A stretch of 64,000 bases of DNA from Burkholderiales bacterium. Lineage in GTDB: Bacteria; Pseudomonadota; Gammaproteobacteria; Burkholderiales; Burkholderiaceae_E. The position numbers were made by a program, and so were the translations under genes. The first letter of the stretch is position 1. Each line of letters starts with the position of its first letter. Location of the stretch: assembly GCA_947487165.1 (NCBI GenBank), contig CANKWX010000003.1:1-64000 (forward strand). Direction: 5' to 3'. Shown here piece after piece: positions 45,440-54,276 of the stretch. The notes beneath the pieces are model-generated. The model was not told the origin of the DNA, did not search any database, and saw only the letters and a program-made list of their open reading frames with translations.

Positions 45440-46810
45440 TTACCCTTGCCAGGCCGCCGCCAGTGCAGCATCGATGCGCTCGACCGCCACCACCTCCAGG
45501 CCCTCGAAGGCCTTCTTCGGCGCATTGGCCTTGGGCGCGATCACCCTCGAAAAGCCGAGCTTTGCGGCTTCGCGAAGACGCTCCTGGCCGCGCGGCGACG
45601 GACGGATCTCACCGGCCAGCCCGACTTCACCGAAGACCGCCAACCCGCGTGGCAGGGGCCGGTTGCGCAGCGATGAAACGATTGCGAACAGCACTGCCAG
45701 GTCGGCCGCCGGCTCGCCGATGCGAACACCACCGACCGCATTGACGAACACATCCTGATCGAAGCAGGCGATACCGGCATGTCGGTGCAGCACCGCCAGC
45801 AGCATGGCGAGCCGTGCCGGCTCAAGCCCGACCGACAGCCGCCTGGGATTCGGGACATGCGCGGTATCGACCAGCGCCTGCACCTCGACCAGCAGCGGGC
45901 GCGAGCCTTCCTGTGTGGCCAGCACGCAGGAGCCGGCCACCTGATTCTCGTGCTGCGACAAAAAGAGCGCCGACGGGTTGGACACGCCCCGCAGTCCGCG
46001 ATCGGTCATCGCAAAGACGCCAAGTTCGTTGACCGCTCCGAAGCGATTCTTGAAGGCGCGAACCAGTCGGAACGACGAATGGGTATCGCCTTCAAAATAG
46101 AGCACGGTGTCGACCATGTGCTCGAGCACCCTCGGGCCGGCAAGCGTGCCTTCCTTGGTGACATGGCCGATCATCACGATGATGGTGTCCGACTGCTTGG
46201 CCAGCCGGGTGAGCTGCGCGGCGCAATCGCGCACCTGTGCAACCGAGCCCGGTGCCGAGCTGAGCTGATCGGTGCAGACCGTCTGGATCGAATCAATCAC
46301 CACCACTTTCGGCGCCGAGGACTCGATGGCGGCGACGATGCGCTCAAGGCTGATCTCGGGCAGCAGCGGCACCCGGCTGCCATCGAGCCCGAGCCGCCTG
46401 GCACGCAGGGCCACCTGCGCTGCCGATTCCTCGCCGCTGACATAGAGCACCGGCAGATGCTGCGACAGATGCGCCAGCGCCTGCAGCAGCAGCGTCGATT
46501 TGCCGATACCGGGATCACCGCCGATCAGGACCACCGAACCCGGCACCAGACCGCCGCCGAGCACGCGATCGAATTCGTCGGTGCCGGTGGGATGGCGCGG
46601 CACCTCGGCAGCGACGACCGTGTCGAGCCACTGCACGCCGGCGCTGGCCGCAAGCGGCGCAAAGCGGTTGCCGGGCACTGGCGCGCGAGCCGCCTCGATC
46701 ATCGCCTCCTGCAAGGTATTCCAGGCGCTGCAGTGCGGGCACTGGCCGGCCCAGCGCGGCGAGGTACCGCCACATTCGCTGCAGACATGATGACTGCGAA
46801 CCTTGGCCAT
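45440..46810 (-). CDS. radA: DNA repair protein RadA
   Basis: RecA-related ATPase that promotes branch migration during recombination. The 456-residue product has the N-terminal C4 zinc finger C10, C13, C24 and C27, Walker A GGDPGIGKST, the RadA-specific KNRFG motif in RAFKNRFGAVNELGVF, and a C-terminal Lon-protease-like domain with VGLAGEIRPSPRGQERLREA. Length is typical. It follows alr on the same strand after 45 bp. Confidence 0.96.
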   Translation of the reverse strand: MAKVRSHHVCSECGGTSPRWAGQCPHCSAWNTLQEAMIEAARAPVPGNRFAPLAASAGVQWLDTVVAAEVPRHPTGTDEFDRVLGGGLVPGSVVLIGGDPGIGKSTLLLQALAHLSQHLPVLYVSGEESAAQVALRARRLGLDGSRVPLLPEISLERIVAAIESSAPKVVVIDSIQTVCTDQLSSAPGSVAQVRDCAAQLTRLAKQSDTIIVMIGHVTKEGTLAGPRVLEHMVDTVLYFEGDTHSSFRLVRAFKNRFGAVNELGVFAMTDRGLRGVSNPSALFLSQHENQVAGSCVLATQEGSRPLLVEVQALVDTAHVPNPRRLSVGLEPARLAMLLAVLHRHAGIACFDQDVFVNAVGGVRIGEPAADLAVLFAIVSSLRNRPLPRGLAVFGEVGLAGEIRPSPRGQERLREAAKLGFSRVIAPKANAPKKAFEGLEVVAVERIDAALAAAWQG

Positions 46811-46855
46811 GAGGCGTCCGTTGTCAGAAAGAAAAATTGTCGGAGAGGAAACGGC

Positions 46856-47923
46856 TCAGTCTTGCACGATCCGCGGCACCCGGGCCGCGACCGCGCACAG
46901 CAACTCGTAGCCGATCGTGCCGCAATGCCCGGCCACCTCGTCGACCGGCAGCAAGGGCCCCCAGAGCTGCACCGGCGAGCCGATGACGGCCGATGGCACC
47001 GCAGTGAGATCGACGGTCAGCATATCCATCGACACCCGCCCGACCAGATGGGTCCGGACACCATCGACGATCACCGGCGTGGTCGATGGCGCGCGGCGCG
47101 GATAACCGTCGGCATAGCCGCAGGCCACCACGCCGACCCGCATCGCGCCGGGCGCCATGAAGGTCGACCCGTAACCCACCGTGTCGCCCCGCACCAGATT
47201 CTGGATGGCGATCAGCCGGGACTCGAAGCTCATCGCCGGACGCAGCCCGATCGACGCTGCACTGCGATCGTCGAAAGGCGAAGCGCCGTAAAGCATGATG
47301 CCGGGTCGAACCCAGTCTGCATGGGTCTCGGGATGCAAACCCAAGGCCGCCGAATTGGCGAGCGAACGATCACCGCTCAATCCGCCGGCCGCAGCGTCGA
47401 ATCGCGCATGCGCCCGTGCCGTGCCATCAGGCAGATCGGCATCGGCAAAGTGGGTCATCAGCGACACCCCTGACACGCCCGGGAAGGCCGACAGCCGGCC
47501 ATGCAGTTCGACGACCTCGTCAGGACGCACCCCAAGCCGGTTCATGCCGCTGTTGACTTTGAGCCATACCGCGATCGGCGACCCGCGATGATTGCCGAAC
47601 CAGGCGACCTGCGACCGGTCGTGCACGACCAGGGACAGATCAAGTGCGCAGGCGGTCTCGAGATCGGTCGCTTCAAAGGCGCCTTCGAGCATCAGGATCG
47701 GCCCTTGCCAGCCGAGCTCTCGTGCGAGCGCGGCACTGTCGAAATCGAGCAGCGCCAGACCATCGGCCTGACGCAAGCCGCGAACCGCCGCCACCATGCC
47801 GTGCCCGTAAGCTCCGGCCTTGACGACCGCCCAGATCCGCGCACTGCCGCTCAGGCTGCGGGCCACGCCCAGGTTGTGTGCAAGTGCAGCAATCGAGATG
47901 CGGGCGGCGATGGGACGAGGCAT
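46856..47923 (-). CDS. alr: Alanine racemase
   Basis: PLP enzyme making D-alanine for peptidoglycan. The 355-residue product has the PLP lysine K35 in AVVKAGAYGHG, the substrate segment KVNSGMNRLGV, and the second-subunit catalytic Tyr region VGYGSTFMAPG. VSMDMLTVDLT near the C-terminus is also typical. The association alr-radA-lplT is seen in other betaproteobacteria. It is divergent from lplT with a 94-bp gap. Confidence 0.96.
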   Translation of the reverse strand: MPRPIAARISIAALAHNLGVARSLSGSARIWAVVKAGAYGHGMVAAVRGLRQADGLALLDFDSAALARELGWQGPILMLEGAFEATDLETACALDLSLVVHDRSQVAWFGNHRGSPIAVWLKVNSGMNRLGVRPDEVVELHGRLSAFPGVSGVSLMTHFADADLPDGTARAHARFDAAAGGLSGDRSLANSAALGLHPETHADWVRPGIMLYGASPFDDRSAASIGLRPAMSFESRLIAIQNLVRGDTVGYGSTFMAPGAMRVGVVACGYADGYPRRAPSTTPVIVDGVRTHLVGRVSMDMLTVDLTAVPSAVIGSPVQLWGPLLPVDEVAGHCGTIGYELLCAVAARVPRIVQD

Positions 47924-47984
47924 CTCTCAACTATAGCGCCCGAATCCCATCGACCTTCGAACCGCCCGCGCCGAGGCTTCATGG

Positions 47985-47990
47985 TATAAA
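47985..47990 (+). promoter_or_regulatory. -10 element upstream of lplT
   Basis: TATAAA lies 27 bases before the lplT ATG in the alr-lplT divergent gap. No strong -35 is seen at the right distance. Confidence 0.45.
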
Positions 47991-48017
47991 CCGCGCGACC
48001 ATAGCTCAGGCGATCCG

Positions 48018-49280
48018 ATGAAGCGCGGCTTCTACACCATCATGGCGGCGCAGTTCTTTTCGTCGCTCGCAGACAATGCATTGTTGATCGCTGCCATCGC
48101 GCTGCTGATCGAGATGCATGCGCCTGACTGGATGAAGCCGCTGCTCAAGCTCTTCTTCACGATCTCCTATGTGATGCTCGCGCCCTTCGTCGGGTCGTTT
48201 GCCGACTCGATGCCCAAGGGCCGGGTGATGCTGATCACCAATTCGATCAAGGTGATCGGCTGCGCAATGATGTTTGCCTCGGTCCATCCTCTGCTGGCCT
48301 ATGCGGTGGTGGGCCTGGGCGCGGCTGCCTACTCACCCGCCAAATACGGCATCCTGACCGAACTGCTGCCACCCGAAAAACTGGTCGCGGCCAACGGCTG
48401 GATCGAAGGCACGACGGTGGGTTCAATCATCCTGGGCACGGTGCTCGGCGGCGTGCTGATCAGCCCCCGGGTTTCCGGCGGACTGCTCGCTCTGGACCTG
48501 CCTTACATCAATACCGGCATCGACACGCCGGCCGAATCCGCAATCGCCGTGATTGCGGCGGTTTATGCACTGGCGGCACTCTTCAACTTCCGGATTCCCG
48601 ACACCGGCGCACGCTATCCGCGTCAGCAGACCAACCCGCTGCGGCTGATCGCCGACTTTGGAAAATGCCTGGGCTTGCTCTGGCGCGACAAGCTGGGGCA
48701 GATCTCGATGGCGGTGACCACCATGTTCTGGGGAGCGGGCGCCACGCTGCAGTTCATCGTGCTGAAATGGGCAGAGGTCCAGCTCGGCATGCCGCTCTCG
48801 AAGGCGGCCATCCTGCAGGGCGTGGTCGCTATCGGTGTGGCGATCGGCGCGGTGGTCGCGGCACGGTTCATTCCGTTGCGCGGATCACTGCGCGTGCTCC
48901 CTTTCGGCGTGGCGATGGGGGTGCTGGTGCCGCTCATGACGCTGGTTCATGAGCTGTCGGTCGCCTATCCACTGCTGGTGCTGATCGGCGCGATGGCCGG
49001 CTTTTTCGTCGTGCCGATGAACGCGCTGCTGCAGCATCGCGGCCATGTGCTGATGAGCGCCGGTCACTCGATCGCGGTTCAGAACTTCAACGAAAATCTT
49101 GCGGTCCTGCTGATGCTCGGGCTGTATGCGCTGATGATCAATTTCAACTGGCACATCAATACCGTGATCACGCTGTTCGGCAGCGCGGTCGCGGTCGCCA
49201 TGCTGCTGGTGATCCGCCGGCACAAGCGCAATCAGGCCGAACGCGACTCGATTGCCGAAATCGGTCACTCGTCGCACTGA
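48018..49280 (+). CDS. lplT: Lysophospholipid transporter LplT
   Basis: Major-facilitator protein that flips lysophospholipids to the inner leaflet for re-acylation. The 420-residue product begins MKRGFYTIMAAQFFSSLADN, which matches LplT, and shows about 12 hydrophobic helices. Conserved stretches include MLAPFVGSFADSMPKGRVML and AAYSPAKYGILTELLPPEKL. The usual partner aas (acyltransferase/acyl-ACP synthetase) is not adjacent. The stop lies 30 bp from the convergent glycosylase stop. Confidence 0.93.
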   Translation: MKRGFYTIMAAQFFSSLADNALLIAAIALLIEMHAPDWMKPLLKLFFTISYVMLAPFVGSFADSMPKGRVMLITNSIKVIGCAMMFASVHPLLAYAVVGLGAAAYSPAKYGILTELLPPEKLVAANGWIEGTTVGSIILGTVLGGVLISPRVSGGLLALDLPYINTGIDTPAESAIAVIAAVYALAALFNFRIPDTGARYPRQQTNPLRLIADFGKCLGLLWRDKLGQISMAVTTMFWGAGATLQFIVLKWAEVQLGMPLSKAAILQGVVAIGVAIGAVVAARFIPLRGSLRVLPFGVAMGVLVPLMTLVHELSVAYPLLVLIGAMAGFFVVPMNALLQHRGHVLMSAGHSIAVQNFNENLAVLLMLGLYALMINFNWHINTVITLFGSAVAVAMLLVIRRHKRNQAERDSIAEIGHSSH

Positions 49281-49310
49281 GACACAGACAATAAAACCGC
49301 AGCGATCGTC

Positions 49311-50039
49311 TCAGACTGGCTGACCGCGAGACGCCCCGCTGTCGATCGTGCGCCGGGCAAGTCGCAAGTCTGACCAGGCCTGAGCTTTTTCCTGCGGCCG
49401 CCGCAGCAGCTCGAGCGGGTCAAGCGTCACCACCACCGGAATCTGCAGCGAGCCGCGCTGCCAGACGTGAACACGCCCGCGCAAATCGCGATCGGCTGTC
49501 CCGACCTCGAGCAGGGACTGTGCCGCCGCATTGCCGAGTGCGAGGATGAGCGAAGGCCTGACCAGTTCGATCTGATGTCGCAGATGGCCGGCGCACAGGG
49601 CAACTTCATCGGGCTGGGGCCTGCGATCGTCAGCGGCGCGACATTTCAGCGACTGGGTGATAAAGACATCGCGCGCGCGGCTCGCGCCTACGGCATTGAG
49701 CATCTGCTCGAGGAGCTGGCCAGCTGCGCCGCTGCAAGGCTTGCCCGAGGCATCGTCGGCCGCGTCCGGCTGATCGGCAACCACCATCCAGACTGATTCC
49801 TGGTGCCCGCTGCCAAATACTGGCGCCGAGCGGGACAATGAACGGGGGCAGGCGGTGCACCCAGCGATTGCCCGCTGCAGGCCTGGCCAGCTCGGTGGTG
49901 CGCCGGCCAAGCTTACGGTGACGTCGACTGGCTCGATCACGACGACGTCGGCCGGCGCGTTGGCAGCGCCCCCCTGCCGACGCTCCCAGACCGGCCCGAG
50001 CGAGAGTGCACGCCAGGCCTCACGCTGGCGCTTATCCAT
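49311..50039 (-). CDS. Uracil-DNA glycosylase family 4-like protein with altered active-site motifs
   Basis: Homologue of Fe-S family 4 uracil-DNA glycosylases, 242 residues. All four cluster cysteines are present: C61, C64, C133 and C149. The fold motifs FITQSLKCR and LILALGNAAAQSLL are clear. However, motif A, normally GEAPG...GxPFVGxAG, reads VADQPDAADDASGKPCSGAAG. The HPSxLLR-type motif reads TLDPLELLR, with Asp (D207) where catalytic His is expected. It may be inactive or act on another lesion. The start overlaps the rimI 3' end by 8 bp; start chosen after the rimI frame. Confidence 0.8.
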   Translation of the reverse strand: MDKRQREAWRALSLGPVWERRQGGAANAPADVVVIEPVDVTVSLAGAPPSWPGLQRAIAGCTACPRSLSRSAPVFGSGHQESVWMVVADQPDAADDASGKPCSGAAGQLLEQMLNAVGASRARDVFITQSLKCRAADDRRPQPDEVALCAGHLRHQIELVRPSLILALGNAAAQSLLEVGTADRDLRGRVHVWQRGSLQIPVVVTLDPLELLRRPQEKAQAWSDLRLARRTIDSGASRGQPV

Positions 50040-50556
50040 GAGACAGCCCGACTTCATCGACCGGGCCGGCCTCACCGAGCCGTCGGACCATCACGATGGC
50101 ATCCTCACGCGTGCCGCCCGGCGCGGGGTAGTAGCGGCGGCGCAAGCCGATCCGGGCAAACCCGGTCCGCTCGTAAAGACGCAGTCCGAGGGTGTTGGAG
50201 GGTCTGCACTCGAGCAGCATCGAGCGGGCACCGCGCTTTGCCACGCTGTCGAGCAGCCAGCGCAACCAGGCTTCTCCAAGCCCTCTGCCCTGTACCGGCT
50301 CATCCACGCTGAGATTGAGCAGGTGCACCTCATCAGGCAACCACATCAGGATCGCGTAGCCGAGCACCTCACCGCTGCGCTCCTCAAAGACCCAGGCATC
50401 GTAGCCGGCGGCCAGAGAATCGGAAAAATTCCCGACCGTCCAGGGAAACGCGAAGATGCGGGCTTCGATTCGGGCCACCGACGCGAGGTCCGATGCCTGC
50501 ATCGGACGAACCTCCCAGAGCGGAGCATCGGGCCGGGGCCGCAGCGAGGCGCTCAT
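50032..50556 (-). CDS. rimI: Ribosomal-protein-alanine N-acetyltransferase
   Basis: GNAT enzyme that acetylates the N-terminal alanine of ribosomal protein S18. The product is 174 residues from the ATG that overlaps the tsaB stop (ATGA). It has WEVRPMQASDLASVARIEA, the acetyl-CoA loop VDEPVQGRGLGEAWLRWLL and the C-terminal GLRLYERTGFARIGLRRRYY. Placement after tsaB is the classic tsaB-rimI pair. Confidence 0.94.
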   Translation of the reverse strand: MSASLRPRPDAPLWEVRPMQASDLASVARIEARIFAFPWTVGNFSDSLAAGYDAWVFEERSGEVLGYAILMWLPDEVHLLNLSVDEPVQGRGLGEAWLRWLLDSVAKRGARSMLLECRPSNTLGLRLYERTGFARIGLRRRYYPAPGGTREDAIVMVRRLGEAGPVDEVGLSHG

Positions 50557-51341
50557 CGGATCTGACCGGCATCGCGGGCCGCTTTCATGGTCGCCCGCAG
50601 CGCCGCCTGCTCGGTGACATCGAGGGCGACCTTGTCGCGCAGGTAGTCGGGCGCGGCAAGCGCGGCATCGATACCGCGCCCCAGCCGCCACCCGAGCGCG
50701 GCCAGACGCGCCACCGCGCAAGCATCGGGCTGAACCGCAGCGCCAGGGCGCTGACGCAGATCGCCTGACTGCTGCGCCCAGGCAGCGAGCGCCGGATAGG
50801 TCTGAAAACCGTCACCCGCAAGCCATGCCCGATCGCCGCAGAACGCGTCGAACACCGTGAGCGCCTGCGCGGGCGATCCGATGACAGGCCCTGCCACCGG
50901 TTCAGGCCAGGCGTCTTCGCCGGCAAGATCGACATGTCGGAAGACCGCATGACAGGTCTCGCCCATCCGGACATCGAGCGCCACCATCAACCAGTCGGGC
51001 GACTGCCCTGCGTCAACCGCCGACTGTGCGGCCTGAAGCGCGAGCGTACGCATCGCATCGACCGCCACCAGCGGGCGATCCCAGCCGAAGCCCAGGCCTT
51101 GGGCGACGCCGCAAGCAACCCGCAAACCGGTGAACGACCCTGGCCCGCTGCCAAAACCGATCACATCAATGGCGCCGATGGCGATCCCCGACTCGGCGAG
51201 CACAGCGTCGACCATCGGCAGGACAGCCCGCGAATGTCCTTGAATCATGGGCTCGATGCGCATCGCACAGACGTTCGGGCCCAGCAGCGCCACCGAGCAC
51301 TGCCCGGCAGTGGTATCGATCGCAAGCACTGTCATGGCCAT
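50553..51341 (-). CDS. tsaB: tRNA threonylcarbamoyladenosine synthesis protein TsaB
   Basis: Non-catalytic partner of TsaD that is needed for the t6A modification of ANN-decoding tRNAs. The product is 262 residues from ATG 51341; ATG 51335, giving MTVLAIDTT, is equally possible. It has the actin/HSP70-like start TVLAIDTTAGQCSVAL, QGHSRAVLPMVDAVL and the signature GFGSGPGSFTGLRVACGVAQGL. It leads the overlapping set tsaB-rimI-glycosylase. Confidence 0.94.
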   Translation of the reverse strand: MAMTVLAIDTTAGQCSVALLGPNVCAMRIEPMIQGHSRAVLPMVDAVLAESGIAIGAIDVIGFGSGPGSFTGLRVACGVAQGLGFGWDRPLVAVDAMRTLALQAAQSAVDAGQSPDWLMVALDVRMGETCHAVFRHVDLAGEDAWPEPVAGPVIGSPAQALTVFDAFCGDRAWLAGDGFQTYPALAAWAQQSGDLRQRPGAAVQPDACAVARLAALGWRLGRGIDAALAAPDYLRDKVALDVTEQAALRATMKAARDAGQIR

Positions 51342-51461
51342 GGCGCGCTCTCGCGGGCCTGCGCAGGATTCGGACATCGCAATAGTTTAGGCCAGACATC
51401 GGTTTAGGCCAGAGATCACTCGGCGTTATGATCACCGACCGTCCATTTGCAATCGGTGCCG

Positions 51462-52175
51462 ATGAACCAAGCCCCCAAGCGACTGCTGGTCGTCGATGAT
51501 GACCCCAAACTGCGCGACCTGCTCAACCGCTATCTCACTGCCCAGCAGTTTGAAGTCGGTCTGGCAGTCGACGGCGCCAGCCTGAATCGCCTGCTTCAAC
51601 GCGAAACCTGGGATCTGATCATCCTCGACCTGATGCTGCCCGGCGAAGACGGTCTGTCGATCATGCGCAGGCTGAGGGGCGCCAACGTTCGCACGCCGGT
51701 CATCATCCTGACCGCCAAGGGTGACGATGTCGATCGCATCGTCGGCCTGGAGATGGGCGCAGACGACTATCTGCCAAAACCCTTCAACCCCCGCGAGTTG
51801 CTCGCCCGCATCAATGCCGTGCTGCGCCGCCAGCCCGGGCCCGAATCGCCCGGCGCGCCGGCGACCGATATCGGTGAAGTGCGCTTTGGCCCCTTCGTGT
51901 TCGATCCGGCACTGCGCTCGCTCAGCCGTGATGGCCAGGCGGTGCCGCTGACGACCGGCGAATACTCGGTGCTCAAGGTGTTTGCACGCCACCCCCGTCA
52001 GCCGCTCAACCGCGACAAACTGATGGTGCTGGCGCGCGGGCGCGAATATGGCGCCTTCGACCGCAGCCTCGATGTGCAGATCTCGCGACTGCGCAAGCTG
52101 ATCGAAGCCGACCCGACCAACCCGCGCTACATCCAGACGGTCTGGGGCGTGGGCTACGTGTTCGTACCCGACTGA
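51462..52175 (+). CDS. ompR: OmpR-family response regulator
   Basis: DNA-binding response regulator of 237 residues from ATG 51462. The receiver domain has the acidic pocket LLVVDDDPKLRDLL, phospho-acceptor D56 in LIILDLMLPGEDG and K106 in GADDYLPKPFNPREL. A winged-helix domain (about 135-237) has ALRSLSRDGQAVPLTTGEYS and ends YIQTVWGVGYVFVPD. It is close to OmpR, and to RisA of Bordetella. The EnvZ-like kinase follows after 8 bp. Confidence 0.9.
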   Translation: MNQAPKRLLVVDDDPKLRDLLNRYLTAQQFEVGLAVDGASLNRLLQRETWDLIILDLMLPGEDGLSIMRRLRGANVRTPVIILTAKGDDVDRIVGLEMGADDYLPKPFNPRELLARINAVLRRQPGPESPGAPATDIGEVRFGPFVFDPALRSLSRDGQAVPLTTGEYSVLKVFARHPRQPLNRDKLMVLARGREYGAFDRSLDVQISRLRKLIEADPTNPRYIQTVWGVGYVFVPD

Positions 52176-52183
52176 TCCGCGCG

Positions 52184-53554
52184 GTGAGGCTGTCGCTCTT
52201 CTGGCGGACCTTCGTACTGATCGCACTGGTGGTCGTGGCCAGTCTGCTGGCGTGGCTGCAGGTCTTTCGGGCCGCCGAAGTGCAGCCCCGGGCCGAGCGC
52301 TTCGCCTGGGAGATCGCCGCGGTGGTCAACGTGACCCGCGCCGGTCTGACCAATACGCAAGGCGCGCAGCGGCTCGAATTGCTCAACGCGCTGAGCACTG
52401 CCGAGAACATCCGTATCCGTCCGGCCGACTACAAGGACCGCATCGCGGCCTGGCCTGATCCTGAATTCGGAGGCCTGATGGAGGCGAAACTGCTTGAGCT
52501 GCTCGGTGACGAGACCCGACTCGCCGGTCGGGTCAACGGCGTCGACGGCCTCTGGATCCGCTTCGAGATGCAGGACGACCCCTACTGGATGTTGCTCGAC
52601 CCCGAACGTCTCGCACGGCAGGCCAATCGCAACTGGCTCGGCTGGTTCGGCATCGCGCTCGGGCTGGCTCTGGCAGCGTCCCTGGCGATCAGTCGGGTGA
52701 TCAACCGTCCACTCGCGAGCCTGGCAGGTGCGATCGATCGGGTCTCAAGAGGCGAAACACCCCCCACGCTGGGGGATAACGGGCCGACCGAACTGGCCCT
52801 GATCAACCGCCGCTTCAATGCCATGGCCGCCGAACTGGCCGCCCTCGATGCCGATCGGGCCGAGGCGCTGGCCGGCATTTCGCACGACATCCGCACACCG
52901 CTCACACGGCTGCGACTCGAGATCGAAATGTCCTCAGCCGACCCGACCACCCGCGATTCGATGGCCGAAGAAATCGACCGTATCGACGCGATCGTCCGGC
53001 AGTTCGTGGAGTTTGCCCGGCCCTACGATAGCGAGCCGGCGCTCGACATCGGTGTGCTGCATATCGTCGATTCGGTCCTGGACGCCTATCGGCATGGCCC
53101 GGATGCCGACGATCTGATCGTCACCGTGGCGGTCGATCCTTCTCTGAACTGGCGGGGCAGCCCGACGGTTCTCACCCGGATATTGTCGAATCTGGTCGAG
53201 AACGCCCATCGCTACGGCAAGGATGCGACCGGCTCAACCCGTGTCGAGCTTGCTGCCCAAAGACGCGCCAACGGCATCGAACTCACGGTCAGAGACCATG
53301 GCCCCGGAGTGCCTGCCGATCAGCTGGAGCGCCTGATTAGGCCCTTTACGCGTCTCGATGCCGAACGACACCGCCACGGCGGCTCGGGCCTGGGCCTGTC
53401 GATCGTCGTTCGACTGTCACGCCGATACAGCGGTGACCTTCGGCTGGAACTGCCGTCGGACGGCGGTCTGCTTGCCCGCGTCAGGCTCGAAGACGCGTCC
53501 CCATCGGCGTCCGACGAGGCCCGATCACGACGGGAAGCAACGGTCGGCAGCTAG
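52184..53554 (+). CDS. envZ: EnvZ/RisS-type sensor histidine kinase
   Basis: Inner-membrane sensor kinase of 456 residues, GTG start. TM1 is at 8-29, a periplasmic sensor region at about 30-150, and TM2 at 152-170. A HAMP domain (171-225) with ISRVINRPLASLAGAIDRVS follows. The phospho-acceptor is H234 in GISHDIRTPLTRLRLEIEM. The ATPase domain has the N box ILSNLVENAHRYGK, G1 DHGPGV and G2 GGSGLGLSIV. The H-box neighbour order HDIRTPLTR is the EnvZ type. Stimulus unknown; osmolarity or acid are inferred from relatives. Confidence 0.9.
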   Translation: MRLSLFWRTFVLIALVVVASLLAWLQVFRAAEVQPRAERFAWEIAAVVNVTRAGLTNTQGAQRLELLNALSTAENIRIRPADYKDRIAAWPDPEFGGLMEAKLLELLGDETRLAGRVNGVDGLWIRFEMQDDPYWMLLDPERLARQANRNWLGWFGIALGLALAASLAISRVINRPLASLAGAIDRVSRGETPPTLGDNGPTELALINRRFNAMAAELAALDADRAEALAGISHDIRTPLTRLRLEIEMSSADPTTRDSMAEEIDRIDAIVRQFVEFARPYDSEPALDIGVLHIVDSVLDAYRHGPDADDLIVTVAVDPSLNWRGSPTVLTRILSNLVENAHRYGKDATGSTRVELAAQRRANGIELTVRDHGPGVPADQLERLIRPFTRLDAERHRHGGSGLGLSIVVRLSRRYSGDLRLELPSDGGLLARVRLEDASPSASDEARSRREATVGS

Positions 53555-53596
53555 AGCGAATCGATCCGAACGGGCAGGTCGATAGACTGAACATAT

Positions 53597-53612
53597 CGTC
53601 AGTATATTGACG
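53597..53612. promoter_or_regulatory. Inverted repeat upstream of the rubrerythrin promoter
   Basis: CGTCAGTATATTGACG pairs at 7 of 8 positions. A second inverted repeat, ATTGA-CGT-TCAAT (53606-53618), overlaps its right arm. They lie just before a possible -35, so they may bind an activator or redox regulator. They do not match the Fnr box, which has a four-base spacer. Confidence 0.5.
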
Positions 53613-53617
53613 TTCAA

Positions 53618-53647
53618 TTGGATGCTGTCATCTGCGATCGATAGAAT
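53618..53647 (+). promoter_or_regulatory. Putative rubrerythrin promoter
   Basis: TTGGAT (53618-53623), an 18-base spacer and TAGAAT (53642-53647). Start expected near 53654, leaving a leader of about 66 bases before the ATG at 53720. Confidence 0.45.
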
Positions 53648-53719
53648 TCGCGAGTTCGCTGCTTCCAGCGATCACCTTGCGCGCACCCCGCGTTGCCAGT
53701 CCCCTATCCGGAGATCACG

Positions 53720-54142
53720 ATGCCCAAACTCAATGGCACCAAGACCCATGACAACCTCAAGGCCGCTTTCGCGGGCGAGAGCCAGGCTAACCGCCGTTAC
53801 CTCTACTTCGCAAACAAGGCTGACGTCGAAGGCCAGACCGAAGTCGCAACCCTGTTCCGCTCGACCGCCGAAGGCGAGACCGGCCATGCACACGGCCACC
53901 TCGACTATCTGGCCGAAGTGGGCGATCCGGCGACCGACATGCCGATCGGCTCGTCATCGAACAACCTGAAGGCGGCTGTCGCCGGCGAGACCCACGAGTA
54001 CACCGACATGTACCCGGGCATGGCCAAGACCGCTCGCGACGAAGGCTTCGATGAGATCGCCGACTGGTTTGAGACGCTGGCCAAGGCCGAGCGTTCGCAC
54101 GCCAACAAGTTCGCCAAGGCGCTCGAAACACTCGCCGCCTGA
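53720..54142 (+). CDS. Rubrerythrin (erythrin-only, no rubredoxin domain)
   Basis: Diiron protein of 140 residues that reduces peroxide. The ATG is set by GGAGA 5 bases upstream. The four-helix-bundle iron ligands are E20 ([12 protein letters not shown]), E53 and H56 ([10 protein letters not shown]), E90 (AVAGETHEY), and E124 and H127 ([10 protein letters not shown]). The C-terminal rubredoxin domain of classical rubrerythrin is absent, so electrons must come from another carrier. The two-cluster Fe-S protein encoded next is an obvious candidate, but this is inference. A strong terminator follows. Confidence 0.93.
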   Translation: MPKLNGTKTHDNLKAAFAGESQANRRYLYFANKADVEGQTEVATLFRSTAEGETGHAHGHLDYLAEVGDPATDMPIGSSSNNLKAAVAGETHEYTDMYPGMAKTARDEGFDEIADWFETLAKAERSHANKFAKALETLAA

Positions 54143-54190
54143 GACCGCACCGCGCCAGGCCGGATTCAACCGGCCGGCGCAGGTCGATGG

Positions 54191-54215
54191 GGGGAGCTTC
54201 CGAGCTCCCCTTTTT
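54191..54215 (+). terminator. Rho-independent terminator after rubrerythrin
   Basis: GGGGAGCT - TCCG - AGCTCCCC is an 8-bp perfect stem followed by TTTTT. It should end most rubrerythrin transcripts before the Fe-S gene, giving unequal expression of the cluster or full separation. Confidence 0.92.
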
Positions 54216-54276
54216 ATTCAGAGTGTCCCCTTGTCATCCAGTTCCCTTCTTCACAACCATCTCACCGACTGCCGCC

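Noticed and set aside
45779-47473. 564-codon plus-strand open frame over radA and alr
   Set aside because: Antisense shadow of two clear genes.
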